Shown one piece after another: positions 35,878 to 43,285 of a stretch of DNA of 46,417 nt; the first letter of the stretch is position 1; every line of letters starts with the position of its first letter. The stretch spans positions 1 through 46,417 of the forward strand of contig CANJNZ010000033.1 in NCBI GenBank assembly GCA_947476045.1, given 5' to 3'. The notes beneath the pieces were generated by a model that saw only the letters and a program-made list of their open reading frames with translations, did no database searches and was not told the origin of the DNA. Origin of the DNA: Chthoniobacteraceae bacterium (GTDB taxonomy: Bacteria > Verrucomicrobiota > Verrucomicrobiia > Chthoniobacterales > Chthoniobacteraceae). A program made the translations under genes and the position numbers.

Positions 35878-35886
35878 GGCTTTCAT

Positions 35887-36533
35887 TATTCGGGACGGCG
35901 AGCGACGCCTAACATCCTACTCTGCCGCGAACGGGCTGGGGTTGTTGGTGGGAGAGGGCTGGCATGGTGGTGGGAGGGGAACGGGTTTGGGGGGGCTTTG
36001 GCAAAGCGAAAGTGGGCTTGCTGCGGGAGTGGCGAGTGGCGTGCCTGCCCGACTGGCGGGCGGCTTGCGTGATTGCCTCGCACGGAGGACACGGAGTTCA
36101 CAAAGGGAAAGGCCGCGAAAACACGTGGGACGCCTTGTAGTGCGGTGGCAAGCGAAGCGCGACACCGCCTTGGAAGCGCCTCGTCCGGGTAAAAGGCGCG
36201 CGAGGTTTTGCTGGGAGATTCCTGCGGGGAATTCGTTCCGTTGCCCTGCTTGCGAAGGCGGCGTGGCGCTGTCGCTTCCCGCCGCACTACAAGGTTGCGC
36301 CCGGCAGGGACGGCGGGACGGTTCTTTCGTCCCTGCGGGACTCTTTGGCTTGGGCGGGCGGGGTTAACAGCACTGAAGTGCTGGGCTATTTTCAGGCCGC
36401 ACCGGTTTTCGCCGGACGACAAGTTTCCCGGCAAGATCGTGGGCGCGGGCTTTTTCGATGAGCAGTGGAGTTTCACGACGGAGAGGCCGAAGTAAGACTT
36501 TTCAGCAGAGGAAATGGCTGTTACTTTTCTACC
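35887..36533. other. Gene-poor, palindrome-rich spacer
   Basis: About 650 bp without a convincing gene. It holds an ACGGAGGACACGGAG-type direct repeat (about 36081-36096), a 40-bp inverted repeat (36133-36294), a 9-bp inverted pair GCAGGGACG/CGTCCCTGC (36304-36312 and 36328-36336), the G-rich 15-mer at 36350-36364 that is identical to 766-780, and a perfect hairpin CAGCACT-GA-AGTGCTG (36368-36383). It looks like a patchwork of dispersed short elements next to a toxin-antitoxin pair. Confidence 0.65.
36133..36294. repeat. Inverted-repeat element C (about 160 bp)
   Basis: The left arm 36133-36171 and right arm 36255-36294 pair as reverse complements over about 40 bp, with four mismatches and one gap; both outer ends read CCTTGTAGTGCGG. 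The spacer is 83 bp. Each arm can also form a small internal hairpin (GCGGTG ... CACCGC). Confidence 0.82.
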
Positions 36534-36758
36534 ATGACTGCCACGGAAAAATCCACCCTTCTCCAGCTTCCGGCGCACGAACGCGCGGAGATAGCTGAGT
36601 TGTTGCTGCATTCGTTCGACACACCCGACCAGCCAGCAATTGACGCAGCATGGGCGCGTGAATCTGAGGAGCGCATTGCGGCGTTCGAGCGCGGTGAAAT
36701 CACCGCCACGGATGGCGCGGCGGCGATGGCGGAACTGAGACGCAAGCTCACGAAGTGA
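36534..36758 (+). CDS. TIGR02574-type antitoxin (addiction module component)
   Basis: A 74-residue helical protein that matches the addiction-module component family TIGR02574: start LLQLPAHERAEIAELLLHSFD, middle PAIDAAWARESEERIAAFERGEI, and end GAAAMAELRRKL, which recalls the pattern DGEEVFARLRARL. ATG 36534 gives the whole family domain; a longer frame upstream adds odd residues. The stop overlaps the GTG of the ParE-like toxin by four bases. It is expected to bind and neutralise that toxin. Confidence 0.85.
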   Translation: MTATEKSTLLQLPAHERAEIAELLLHSFDTPDQPAIDAAWARESEERIAAFERGEITATDGAAAMAELRRKLTK

Positions 36759-37045
36759 CGCACCGCTTTCTCTCCCCGGCTCTACGTGAACTCGCTGAAG
36801 CCGCCGAATACTACGAGTCGCAGCAGCCCGGCCTCGGTGCGGAGTTTCTCCACGAAGTCGAGACGGCAATCATGCGCATCCAGCTTCACCCCGAGGCGTG
36901 GATGCTAATGTCGCCAAATACACGACGTTGCCGCACGCACCGCTTTCCGCATGGCGTCATCTATCAGATTCGTGACGATGAATTGCTCATTGTCTCCGTG
37001 ATGGATCTCCGTCGGCATCCTGACAGTTGGCGGAACAATCTCTAA
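36755..37045 (+). CDS. RelE/ParE-family toxin
   Basis: A 96-residue toxin-fold protein. Marks: FLSPALRELAEAAEYYESQQPGLGAEFLHEVE (start helix pair), then IQLHPEAWMLMSPNTRRCRTHRFPHGVIYQIRDDELLIVSVMDLRRHPDSW with the ParE-like closing arrangement of Arg, Tyr and His. It may hit DNA gyrase (ParE) or mRNA (RelE); the sequence does not decide. GTG 36755 overlaps the antitoxin stop (GTGA), the usual order of antitoxin before toxin. Confidence 0.88.
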   Translation: MTHRFLSPALRELAEAAEYYESQQPGLGAEFLHEVETAIMRIQLHPEAWMLMSPNTRRCRTHRFPHGVIYQIRDDELLIVSVMDLRRHPDSWRNNL

Positions 37046-37084
37046 TCCCGCCGCTACATCCCGGTTCACCATCTAACGATCCAC

Positions 37085-38104
37085 ATGAAACTCACCATCG
37101 CCGCCCTCATTCTCGCTCTCACGACTTCCGCTTTTGCGCACGATGCGAGTGCGGTGATGGCGAAGGCGGCGGATGCTTTCCTCGCTGCTCTAACGCCGAC
37201 GCAAAAGGCGCAGGCGACGTTTCCTTTCAAGGCGGAGGGGAAGGATGAGCGGACGAACTGGCACTTCGTCCCGCGCGAGAGAAAGGGGCTGGCGATTAAG
37301 GAGATGACGGGGCCGCAGCGGGTGCTGGCGCGGGCGTTGTTGCGCACGGGGCTGAGTGAGGATGGTTACAAGAAGGCGGAGGCGATTCAGGGGCTGGAGG
37401 CGATTTTGAAGGTGATGGAGGCGGGGAAAGCGGGCACGCCGGTGCGCGATACGGAGCTGTATTTTGTGAGTGTCTTTGGCGCGCCGGGCGGGAAGGAGCC
37501 GTGGGGGTGGCGCTGGGAGGGGCATCATCAGTCGTTCAATTATACGTGCGCGGGGGATGTGGCTCCCTCGATGACGCCGTCGTTTTTCGGGACGAATCCG
37601 GGCGAGGTGAAGGAGGGGCCGCAGAAGGGTCTGCGTGTGCTGGGGCAGGAGGAGGAGTTGGGGCGCACGCTGGTGAAGTCGCTGAATGATGAGCAGCGGA
37701 AGGCGGCGGTGATTCTGGCGGAGGCGCCGAAGGATGTGCTGGATTTGCCGGGGCGCAATGAGACGAAGCCGGAGGGCGTTTGCTACTCGGCGCTGAATGC
37801 GGAGCAGCAAAAGCAGCTCGTCACTTTGGTGAAGGAGTATCTTTTCCGCGCGCGCCCGGATGTGGCGGCGGAGGATTGGGCGAAGGTGGAGAAGCGGGGA
37901 TTGGACAAGCTGTTCTTTGCGTGGGCGGGGGGATTCGAGCGCGGCGAACCGCATTACTACCGGGTGCAGGCGGGGAGCTTTGTGCTGGAATACGACAACA
38001 CGCAGAACGGGGCGAATCACGTCCACAGTGTGTGGCGCGATTTTGATCACGACTTCGGTCTCGATGTGCTCGCGGAGCACTACAAGGCCGGGCACGGGAA
38101 GTAG
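37085..38104 (+). CDS. Exported DUF3500 protein
   Basis: A 339-residue exported protein (signal peptide MKLTIAALILALTTSAFA). It follows DUF3500: AFLAALTPTQKAQATFPF, ERTNWHFVPRERKGL, YFVSVFGAPGGKEPWGWRWEGHHQSFNYT, GTNPGEVKEGPQKGLRVL and the end DFDHDFGLDVLAEHY. Conserved His and Asp residues (GHHQS, HVHSVWRDFDHDFG) suggest a metal site, but no reaction is known. Earlier guesses in other genomes link it to surface carbohydrate use. Confidence 0.9.
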   Translation: MKLTIAALILALTTSAFAHDASAVMAKAADAFLAALTPTQKAQATFPFKAEGKDERTNWHFVPRERKGLAIKEMTGPQRVLARALLRTGLSEDGYKKAEAIQGLEAILKVMEAGKAGTPVRDTELYFVSVFGAPGGKEPWGWRWEGHHQSFNYTCAGDVAPSMTPSFFGTNPGEVKEGPQKGLRVLGQEEELGRTLVKSLNDEQRKAAVILAEAPKDVLDLPGRNETKPEGVCYSALNAEQQKQLVTLVKEYLFRARPDVAAEDWAKVEKRGLDKLFFAWAGGFERGEPHYYRVQAGSFVLEYDNTQNGANHVHSVWRDFDHDFGLDVLAEHYKAGHGK

Positions 38105-38110
38105 CGGGCG

Positions 38111-38650
38111 CTACTCGGTGATGGTGACTTCGTCGGGCTTACCGTTGCGGAGGCTCTTGTCGGCGCTGGCGAAGATTTTGTTCAGCGCGTCCTTGCTAGC
38201 GAGGCGATACTCGACGGTGCGTGCGTGTGTGGTGGTGGGGTAGCTTTTCACGACTTTCTTCCACGCGTCGCTGCCGCTGCGCTCGGCGGCCTCGGTGGCG
38301 AGTCCCTGCACTTTGCCGAAGGTCGCTGCTCCGATTCCGGCAGGGCCACTCTGCATGGCGGGTTCGATGTAATAAAAGCGCACGGCCATCTGGCCTGTCG
38401 TGTCCACGTTCACCTCGGTGACGCGCGCGGTGCCATCCACGACATACTCGTGGCTGCTCACGCTGACCATGGAGCCGACGACGATTTCATAAGTGCCGCC
38501 GGGCAGATTCGCGCGCCAGATCGGGCGCGTGGTGTTCGGCTGCTGCTGCTGTTGTTGCTGACCCGGTTGCTGGTTCGGTGTCGCTGCGGGCGCGGGAGCT
38601 TGTGCGAGGGCGGAATTGGTGAGGGCGAGAAAGGAGAGGAGTGTGCGCAT
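38111..38650 (-). CDS. Exported hypothetical protein, Gln-rich linker
   Basis: A 179-residue protein. ATG 38650 (MRTLLSFLALTNSALAQA) gives a signal peptide; the longer frame upstream has no support. A low-complexity Pro/Gln linker (about residues 18-38, with a Gln run) is followed by a beta-rich domain: GGTYEIVVGSMVSVSSHEYVV, then TARVTEVNVDTTGQMAVRFYYIEP, and a C-terminal helical part. No known family is recognised. It is convergent with the DUF3500 gene (6-bp gap). Confidence 0.6.
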   Translation of the reverse strand: MRTLLSFLALTNSALAQAPAPAATPNQQPGQQQQQQQPNTTRPIWRANLPGGTYEIVVGSMVSVSSHEYVVDGTARVTEVNVDTTGQMAVRFYYIEPAMQSGPAGIGAATFGKVQGLATEAAERSGSDAWKKVVKSYPTTTHARTVEYRLASKDALNKIFASADKSLRNGKPDEVTITE

Positions 38651-38715
38651 ATGGGTTTGTTGTTGGGCAATGGGTAGTCCGTATTCAGCGATTGGCAAAG
38701 GATGAACAAAGGCCG

Positions 38716-39180
38716 CTATCGCAATTCGAGTTTCGGGTGCGCGACGCTCGTCAACTCCCATTCATCCCAGGCCTTCTTCCGCCATTTCATCTCGAAAGGC
38801 TCGCTGAGTTCGTTCACGCGATCCCGCGCATAGAGCGCGAGTGGTCCGCCAAAACCTTTCATCGTCAGTTTTTCGCGCAGCACGTAGTCGCTGCCGACAG
38901 GATCGACGCCGTGAAACTCGCGCTCGATATCGAGCAAGGCGAATTGTCCGAACACTTCCCGGCAACCTTCGAGGACAAAAGTTTTGTCATGCTGCCAGCC
39001 ATCACGGTAATCATTCGCCAGCAAACGCGAGAGCGCATCGAAGTCACGCGCCTCGACCGCCTTGATGAGACGTGCTTGCGCGCGTTTCACCTGTCGTTCG
39101 GGCTGGCACCACCACCACAGCCAGAGCGTGAGAGCGAGCAGCGCTGCGCAAAACCAAATTCCGAGTCTTTTGAAATTCAT
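38716..39180 (-). CDS. Membrane-anchored NTF2/SnoaL-like protein
   Basis: A 154-residue protein with one N-terminal membrane helix (residues about 5-24, FKRLGIWFCAALLALTLWLWWW) and an NTF2/SnoaL-like body: VKRAQARLIKAVEARDFDALSRLLANDYRDGW, then an alpha-beta cone with EREFHGVDPV and a final WELTSVAHPKLEL. Such folds bind small ligands or act as scaffolds; no catalytic residues can be named. ATG 39180 overlaps the start codon of rppH on the other strand by two bases. Confidence 0.7.
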   Translation of the reverse strand: MNFKRLGIWFCAALLALTLWLWWWCQPERQVKRAQARLIKAVEARDFDALSRLLANDYRDGWQHDKTFVLEGCREVFGQFALLDIEREFHGVDPVGSDYVLREKLTMKGFGGPLALYARDRVNELSEPFEMKWRKKAWDEWELTSVAHPKLELR

Positions 39181-39631
39181 GAATACCGTTAAACTCCGGC
39201 CCAACGTCGCGGGAATCCTTCGCAACAGCGAGGGAAAAATCCTGATTTGCGAACGCATCCACGTCCGCAACGCATGGCAGTTTCCGCAGGGTGGAGTGGA
39301 TGATGGCGAGACGCATGACCAGGCGCTGGTGCGTGAGCTTTGGGAGGAAATCGGACTCGACCCGCAGGATTTCCGCATTCTCGAAAAGCGTCACGGCTAC
39401 CGCTATCTCTTCCCCGGCGGGAAAAAGAAAGGGCACCACGGAAAGGATCAAACTTACTATCTCTGCGACTTCCTTACCGAGAATTCGAAGATCAACGTGA
39501 ACACCGAGCACCCCGAGTTCCGTGGGTGGAAATGGATTTTCCCAAACGAATTCCGCCGCCAGTGGCTGCCAGCGATGAAGCTAGACGTTTATGCGCAGGT
39601 TTTTAGGGATTTTTTTGGGGTCGAAATCTAG
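39179..39631 (+). CDS. rppH: RNA pyrophosphohydrolase (Nudix)
   Basis: A 150-residue Nudix hydrolase. It removes pyrophosphate from the 5' end of mRNA, which starts decay. The Nudix box GGVDDGETHDQALVRELWEEIGL, WQFPQGG before it, and YYLCDF and FRGWKWIFPNEF after it are the RppH pattern. ATG 39179 is chosen because the first strand (RPNVAGILRN) begins a few residues later and the length fits. Its start codon shares bases with the start of the divergent NTF2-like gene, so no room is left for a normal Shine-Dalgarno site that is not coding on the other strand. Confidence 0.93.
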   Translation: MNTVKLRPNVAGILRNSEGKILICERIHVRNAWQFPQGGVDDGETHDQALVRELWEEIGLDPQDFRILEKRHGYRYLFPGGKKKGHHGKDQTYYLCDFLTENSKINVNTEHPEFRGWKWIFPNEFRRQWLPAMKLDVYAQVFRDFFGVEI

Positions 39632-39685
39632 GGTGTCTTAAGAGAATAGATTTGACGGCATCACTCCTGCTTTTAAGCCGTTGAT

Positions 39686-39778
39686 ATGCTTAGTTTTGGT
39701 TCATTTCTATTTATTGTCACAGGTCTCATCGGCAGCCTTTGGTGGGCCGTGCGCGAAGAGGGCGGAAGCGCAAGCTGA
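39686..39778 (+). CDS. Possible 30-residue membrane peptide
   Basis: A short frame encodes 30 residues with one hydrophobic segment (MLSFGSFLFIVTGLIGSLWW) and then a charged end (REEGGSAS). No clear ribosome site is seen, and there is no family, so it may be chance. It sits between rppH and the receiver pseudogene and would be a small single-pass membrane protein if real. Confidence 0.3.
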   Translation: MLSFGSFLFIVTGLIGSLWWAVREEGGSAS

Positions 39779-39787
39779 TATAAAATT

Positions 39788-40480
39788 ATGGGAGATCCTG
39801 AAAACGATCCACAGCTTCGCAATTCAGCCAATGATTTGAACAATTTGTTTCAAGTCATCACTGAATCTGCTCAGGCCCTGAAGCCGATTTGCGAACAACA
39901 TCCGGACGCAGGGAAGTATTACGCTTTTCTTTGCAGTTCCATCGAACGGGCAAAAGAAATTACCAGTTTGATGGCTGCGCGTCTTGGGGGGTTTTCGGAT
40001 GGCAAGACGAACACGGTTTCAAAGCCCGAACCAGTCAAGACGAATACGGACATCAAAATTGCAAATCCGGGTGGTGAATTGGAGATGGTTCTCTTGATCG
40101 ACGACGAAGAGATGGTCTGAAGCCTTGTGAGTGAAATGCTCACCTACGCCGGATATCGAGTTGTAACCGTCTGCGAACCATTCCGCGCTTTAAAAGTTTT
40201 TGAGCAACTCAAGGATCAGATCGCGCTCGTCATTTTGGATTACACCCTGCCGATTATGGATGGCTCGGAGGTCTTCGAGGAACTGAAGAAAATAAAGCCA
40301 TCTGTCGCTGTGATGCTAAGCAGCGGCTTCACGGAGCAAGAGAAAGTGCGGGCGATGCTGGCGAAGGGACTCCGCGGGTTTCTGCCAAAACCCTACACGG
40401 AGGCACGGCTTTTATCGCAGGTCCGGACGACGCTCGATACGCTTCGCTCGGAGAAAACCGGCGAGCGGCGGGTGCTCTGA
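39788..40480 (+). pseudogene. DHp-like/receiver protein split by in-frame TGA
   Basis: One frame runs from ATG 39788 to the stop at 40480 but is cut by TGA at 40118-40120, codon 111. Part 1 (residues about 10-65, ANDLNNLFQVITESAQAL ... ERAKEITSLMAARL) looks like the DHp helix pair of hybrid kinases with an AHDFNNLL-type H-box, but Asn is in place of His. No ATPase domain follows. Part 2 is a CheY-like receiver: DD acid pair VLLIDDEEMV before the stop; phospho-Asp in VILDYTLPIMDG, Ser in MLSSGFT and Lys in FLPKPYT after it. The TGA lies where Arg (CGA) is common, so one C-to-T change explains it. The downstream part alone (GTG 40127) lacks the DD pair. Sequencing error is possible. Confidence 0.8.
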
Positions 40481-40488
40481 TCTCCGGC

Positions 40489-42714
40489 TTACTGGGCGGC
40501 TGCGCCCTGCTGGGTTTGTGCGGTAGCAGGGGCTGGTGTGTTGTTGAACTCGATCAGATCGCCGAGGATATGCAGCGTTTCAACGCGAATGGGATCCACC
40601 CTTAGGATTTCAGCCTCCACTTCTTCATCGTCATCTCCATCGGCATCCGCAGGTTTGGTTGCGTTCGGTTCCTTGTGTGCGGCTGTGGCTTTTTCGTCCT
40701 TCTTTTCCTTCTTCGGCTCGAGTTCGGGTTTGGATGCGTTGTCGAGTGTTATGGCATAAACCAATTCCTCGGCGTGTTTGATTTTAGCCCGCTCCGCATT
40801 GCGTTTTTCTTTGCGCGCCTTGTCCTCGTCGAGTTCGGTGCGGCGGGTTTGCTGATTGAGCGAGATTTTGTTTTCAGCGATGCGCTTCTTTGTGCGCTCG
40901 ATGTCCTCCTCAATCCATTTGAATTCCTGTTCAGCCGCGATACGCGCGGTGGAGCGTTGTTTGAGTTCAGTCTTGAAAAGCGACTTCTCCAGCTTGTCGT
41001 AAGACACATCTTTGATGGTGTCGTAGGGCAGCGGGCCTTTGAGCGCGCCTTCTCCGATGTCTGCCTGGTCCCAAAGCGAAGGCAGCTTCAAATCGGCAAT
41101 CACTCCCTGAAGTTGAGTGGAGCCGCCGGAGATACGGTAGAATTTTTGTATCGTGAGCTTGAGTGCGCCTGCTTCGTTGCCGTTGCCGCGTCCGCTGAGT
41201 GAAAGGGGGATGATGTTTCCGAGGTCCACCATCGTCTGCACCGTGCCTTTTCCGAATGAACTCGAATCACCGACGATGACGGCGCGATTGTAGTCTTGAA
41301 GCGCGGCCGCAAAAATCTCGCTCGCCGATGCGCTGAGTTTGTTGTCGAGAACGATCATCGGCCCTTCGTATGCGACGCTGGGGTCGCGATCCTTGAGGAT
41401 GTTTTCGCGTCCATTGCTGTCGCGGACGACCACGACTGGCCCTCGCTTGATGAAGAGCCCGGTGAGATTCACCGCCTCTTCCAGCGAGCCACCGCCATTG
41501 CGGCGCAAGTCCATCACCAGACCCTGAATATTTTCCTTTTTGAGCCGCTCCAATAGCACGGCGACGTCCTTCGTGGTGCTCTTCGCGCCGGTCGTTCCAC
41601 TGTGCTGCATGTCTGCGTAAAATGAGGGCAAAACGATCCAGCCTAGGCGCTGCGTAGTGCCATCGGGAAGTTTGTGCTCGACGATTTCCGCCTTCGCCTC
41701 CTGCTCCTTGAGCTTCACTTTCTTGCGGGTAATTTCGATGATCTTGCGTTCCGAAGGATCGGTTGCAGTCACGGGGATGATTTTCAAACGGACGATCGTG
41801 TCCTCTTTGCCACGGATCATCTCAACGACTTTATCGAGCTTCGTATCGAGCGTTTCTGCGAATTCCCCATCGCCCTGCGCCACAGCGCAGATGCGGTCGC
41901 CGACTTTCAGGCGACCGTCTTCGGCAGCGGGCCCGCCGGGAACCAGTTCGCGGATTTTTGCATAGCCATCCTCGGTCGTGAGCACCGCGCCGATGCCCTT
42001 GAGTTCGAGGCTCATCGTGATGTTAAAACTGTCGAGCTGCGAGCGGCTCATGTATTCCGAATGCGGGTCGTAGGTCTCGGAGAGCACGCTGAGGAATCCG
42101 GCGATGACTTCTTCATCCCCCTGTTCATGGAGATTGCGGAGAAACTGATCGTAGCGGCGGGTGATGACTTTGACTGGCGCGTCCACCTTGTCCTTGGAGA
42201 GCGTGCGGTCGAGCATTTCACCTTCGATACGGTCGCGCCAGATTTGGTCGGCTTCCGCCTCGTCCTTCGGCCACGGGGATTTCTGCCGGTTAAACTCCAC
42301 CGTGCGGTTGCTCTTGAAATCAAACGTGCCCTTGAGCAGCTCCTTCACTTTTTCCACTCGGCCTTCCGCACGTTGTTGATAAACGGCGAAAATTTTCAGC
42401 GCGGCATCCACATCGCCGTTGAGAATTGCGTCGTCGAGCTTCGTGGCGTAGCTGGCGTTGAAACCGTCCACGTCCTTCTGCGTGAAGAACAGGTGATTGT
42501 AGTCGAGGCGTTCGAGATAGTTTTTGAGGAACTGCTTCGACAGCGTGTCGTCCAGCTTGCGGCGGCTGTAGTGCGCTTTTTCCAAAAGCTCGCCGACATT
42601 CTGCGCGACTTTTGGGGCGATTTTTTTGAAATCCAAATCACCGGCGCTCTGTGCCGCAGGTGCAAAGGCGATGGATGCGGCGAGTGGCGCGACGAGGTAT
42701 CGAAGGACGTTCAT
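40489..42714 (-). CDS. prc: Tail-specific (C-terminal) protease Prc, S41 family
   Basis: A 741-residue periplasmic protease, close to E. coli Prc (682 aa). ATG 42714 (MNVLRYLVAPLAASIAFAPAAQSA) gives a signal peptide. Parts: N-terminal helical domain (about 25-230; SETYDPHSEYMSRSQ), PDZ domain (about 240-330; GIGAVLTTEDGYAKIRELVPGGPAA), the Ser-Lys protease core with LDNKLSASASEIFAAAL (Ser) and SSFGKGTVQTMV (Lys), and a C-terminal coiled-coil region, plus an acidic tail (ADADGDDDEEVEAE). It degrades proteins with non-polar C-termini. It is behind the FKBP gene on the same strand. Confidence 0.94.
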   Translation of the reverse strand: MNVLRYLVAPLAASIAFAPAAQSAGDLDFKKIAPKVAQNVGELLEKAHYSRRKLDDTLSKQFLKNYLERLDYNHLFFTQKDVDGFNASYATKLDDAILNGDVDAALKIFAVYQQRAEGRVEKVKELLKGTFDFKSNRTVEFNRQKSPWPKDEAEADQIWRDRIEGEMLDRTLSKDKVDAPVKVITRRYDQFLRNLHEQGDEEVIAGFLSVLSETYDPHSEYMSRSQLDSFNITMSLELKGIGAVLTTEDGYAKIRELVPGGPAAEDGRLKVGDRICAVAQGDGEFAETLDTKLDKVVEMIRGKEDTIVRLKIIPVTATDPSERKIIEITRKKVKLKEQEAKAEIVEHKLPDGTTQRLGWIVLPSFYADMQHSGTTGAKSTTKDVAVLLERLKKENIQGLVMDLRRNGGGSLEEAVNLTGLFIKRGPVVVVRDSNGRENILKDRDPSVAYEGPMIVLDNKLSASASEIFAAALQDYNRAVIVGDSSSFGKGTVQTMVDLGNIIPLSLSGRGNGNEAGALKLTIQKFYRISGGSTQLQGVIADLKLPSLWDQADIGEGALKGPLPYDTIKDVSYDKLEKSLFKTELKQRSTARIAAEQEFKWIEEDIERTKKRIAENKISLNQQTRRTELDEDKARKEKRNAERAKIKHAEELVYAITLDNASKPELEPKKEKKDEKATAAHKEPNATKPADADGDDDEEVEAEILRVDPIRVETLHILGDLIEFNNTPAPATAQTQQGAAAQ

Positions 42715-42795
42715 TGTTCGCTGGATATAAAGTGGGGCAACCGTGGCAGAGAACCGCTGTTTGGCAAGCACCCCGCCGATTTTCCTGCGCCGAGA

Positions 42796-43248
42796 CTATT
42801 TCACCTTCAGCAACTCGACCTCGAAAACGAGCGTCTCATTGGGCCCGATCAAATCGCCTGCGCCACGGTCGCCGTAGGCGAGCGAGGATGGCAGGAATAT
42901 CTGCCACTTCGCGCCTTCCTTCATGAGTTGCAGCGCCTCGGTCCAGCCCTTGATGACTTGGGTGACGCCGAATTCCGCCGGTTCGCCGCGCTTGTAGCTG
43001 CTGTCAAACTCCCGCCCGTCAACGAGCGTGCCTTTATAGTGGACGCTCACCGTGTCCTCTTTAGTCGGCTGCTTGCCCGTTCCGTCCTTGAGCACCTTGT
43101 ATTGCAAGCCGCTAGGCAAAGTTTTCACGCCTTCCTTCTTCGCATTCTCGGCGAGAAATGCCTCGCCCTTTTCGCGTCCAACTTGTGCGTGGACGGGCTG
43201 GGTGAAAGTGAAGACGGCGGCGATTGTGGTGAGTAGCAGGAGTTTCAT
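42796..43248 (-). CDS. Exported FKBP-type peptidyl-prolyl isomerase
   Basis: A 150-residue isomerase that speeds up folding of exported proteins. Signal peptide MKLLLLTTIAAVFTFTQPVHA. The FKBP domain has SGLQYKVLKDGTG, DTVSVHYKGTLVDGREFDSSY, the EFGVTQVIKGWTEALQLMKEGAKW motif and LPSSLAYGDRGAGDLIGPNETLVFEVEL, with the active Tyr, Phe, Asp and Trp in place. The Mip-like entry (AFLAENAKKEGVKTLPSGLQ) is short, so it may not dimerise. It is 81 bp upstream of prc and could act with it in periplasmic quality control. Confidence 0.94.
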   Translation of the reverse strand: MKLLLLTTIAAVFTFTQPVHAQVGREKGEAFLAENAKKEGVKTLPSGLQYKVLKDGTGKQPTKEDTVSVHYKGTLVDGREFDSSYKRGEPAEFGVTQVIKGWTEALQLMKEGAKWQIFLPSSLAYGDRGAGDLIGPNETLVFEVELLKVK

Positions 43249-43285
43249 GCGCGAACGCTAAAGCGACGGCGCATCCGCGTGCAAC

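Noticed and set aside
40118-40120. TGA read as selenocysteine
   Set aside because: The site is where receivers often have Arg, not Cys, and no SECIS-like hairpin is evident after it.
41674-43236. A 520-residue plus-strand frame opposite prc and the FKBP gene
   Set aside because: Both genes on the minus strand are certain; the frame is a codon-bias shadow.
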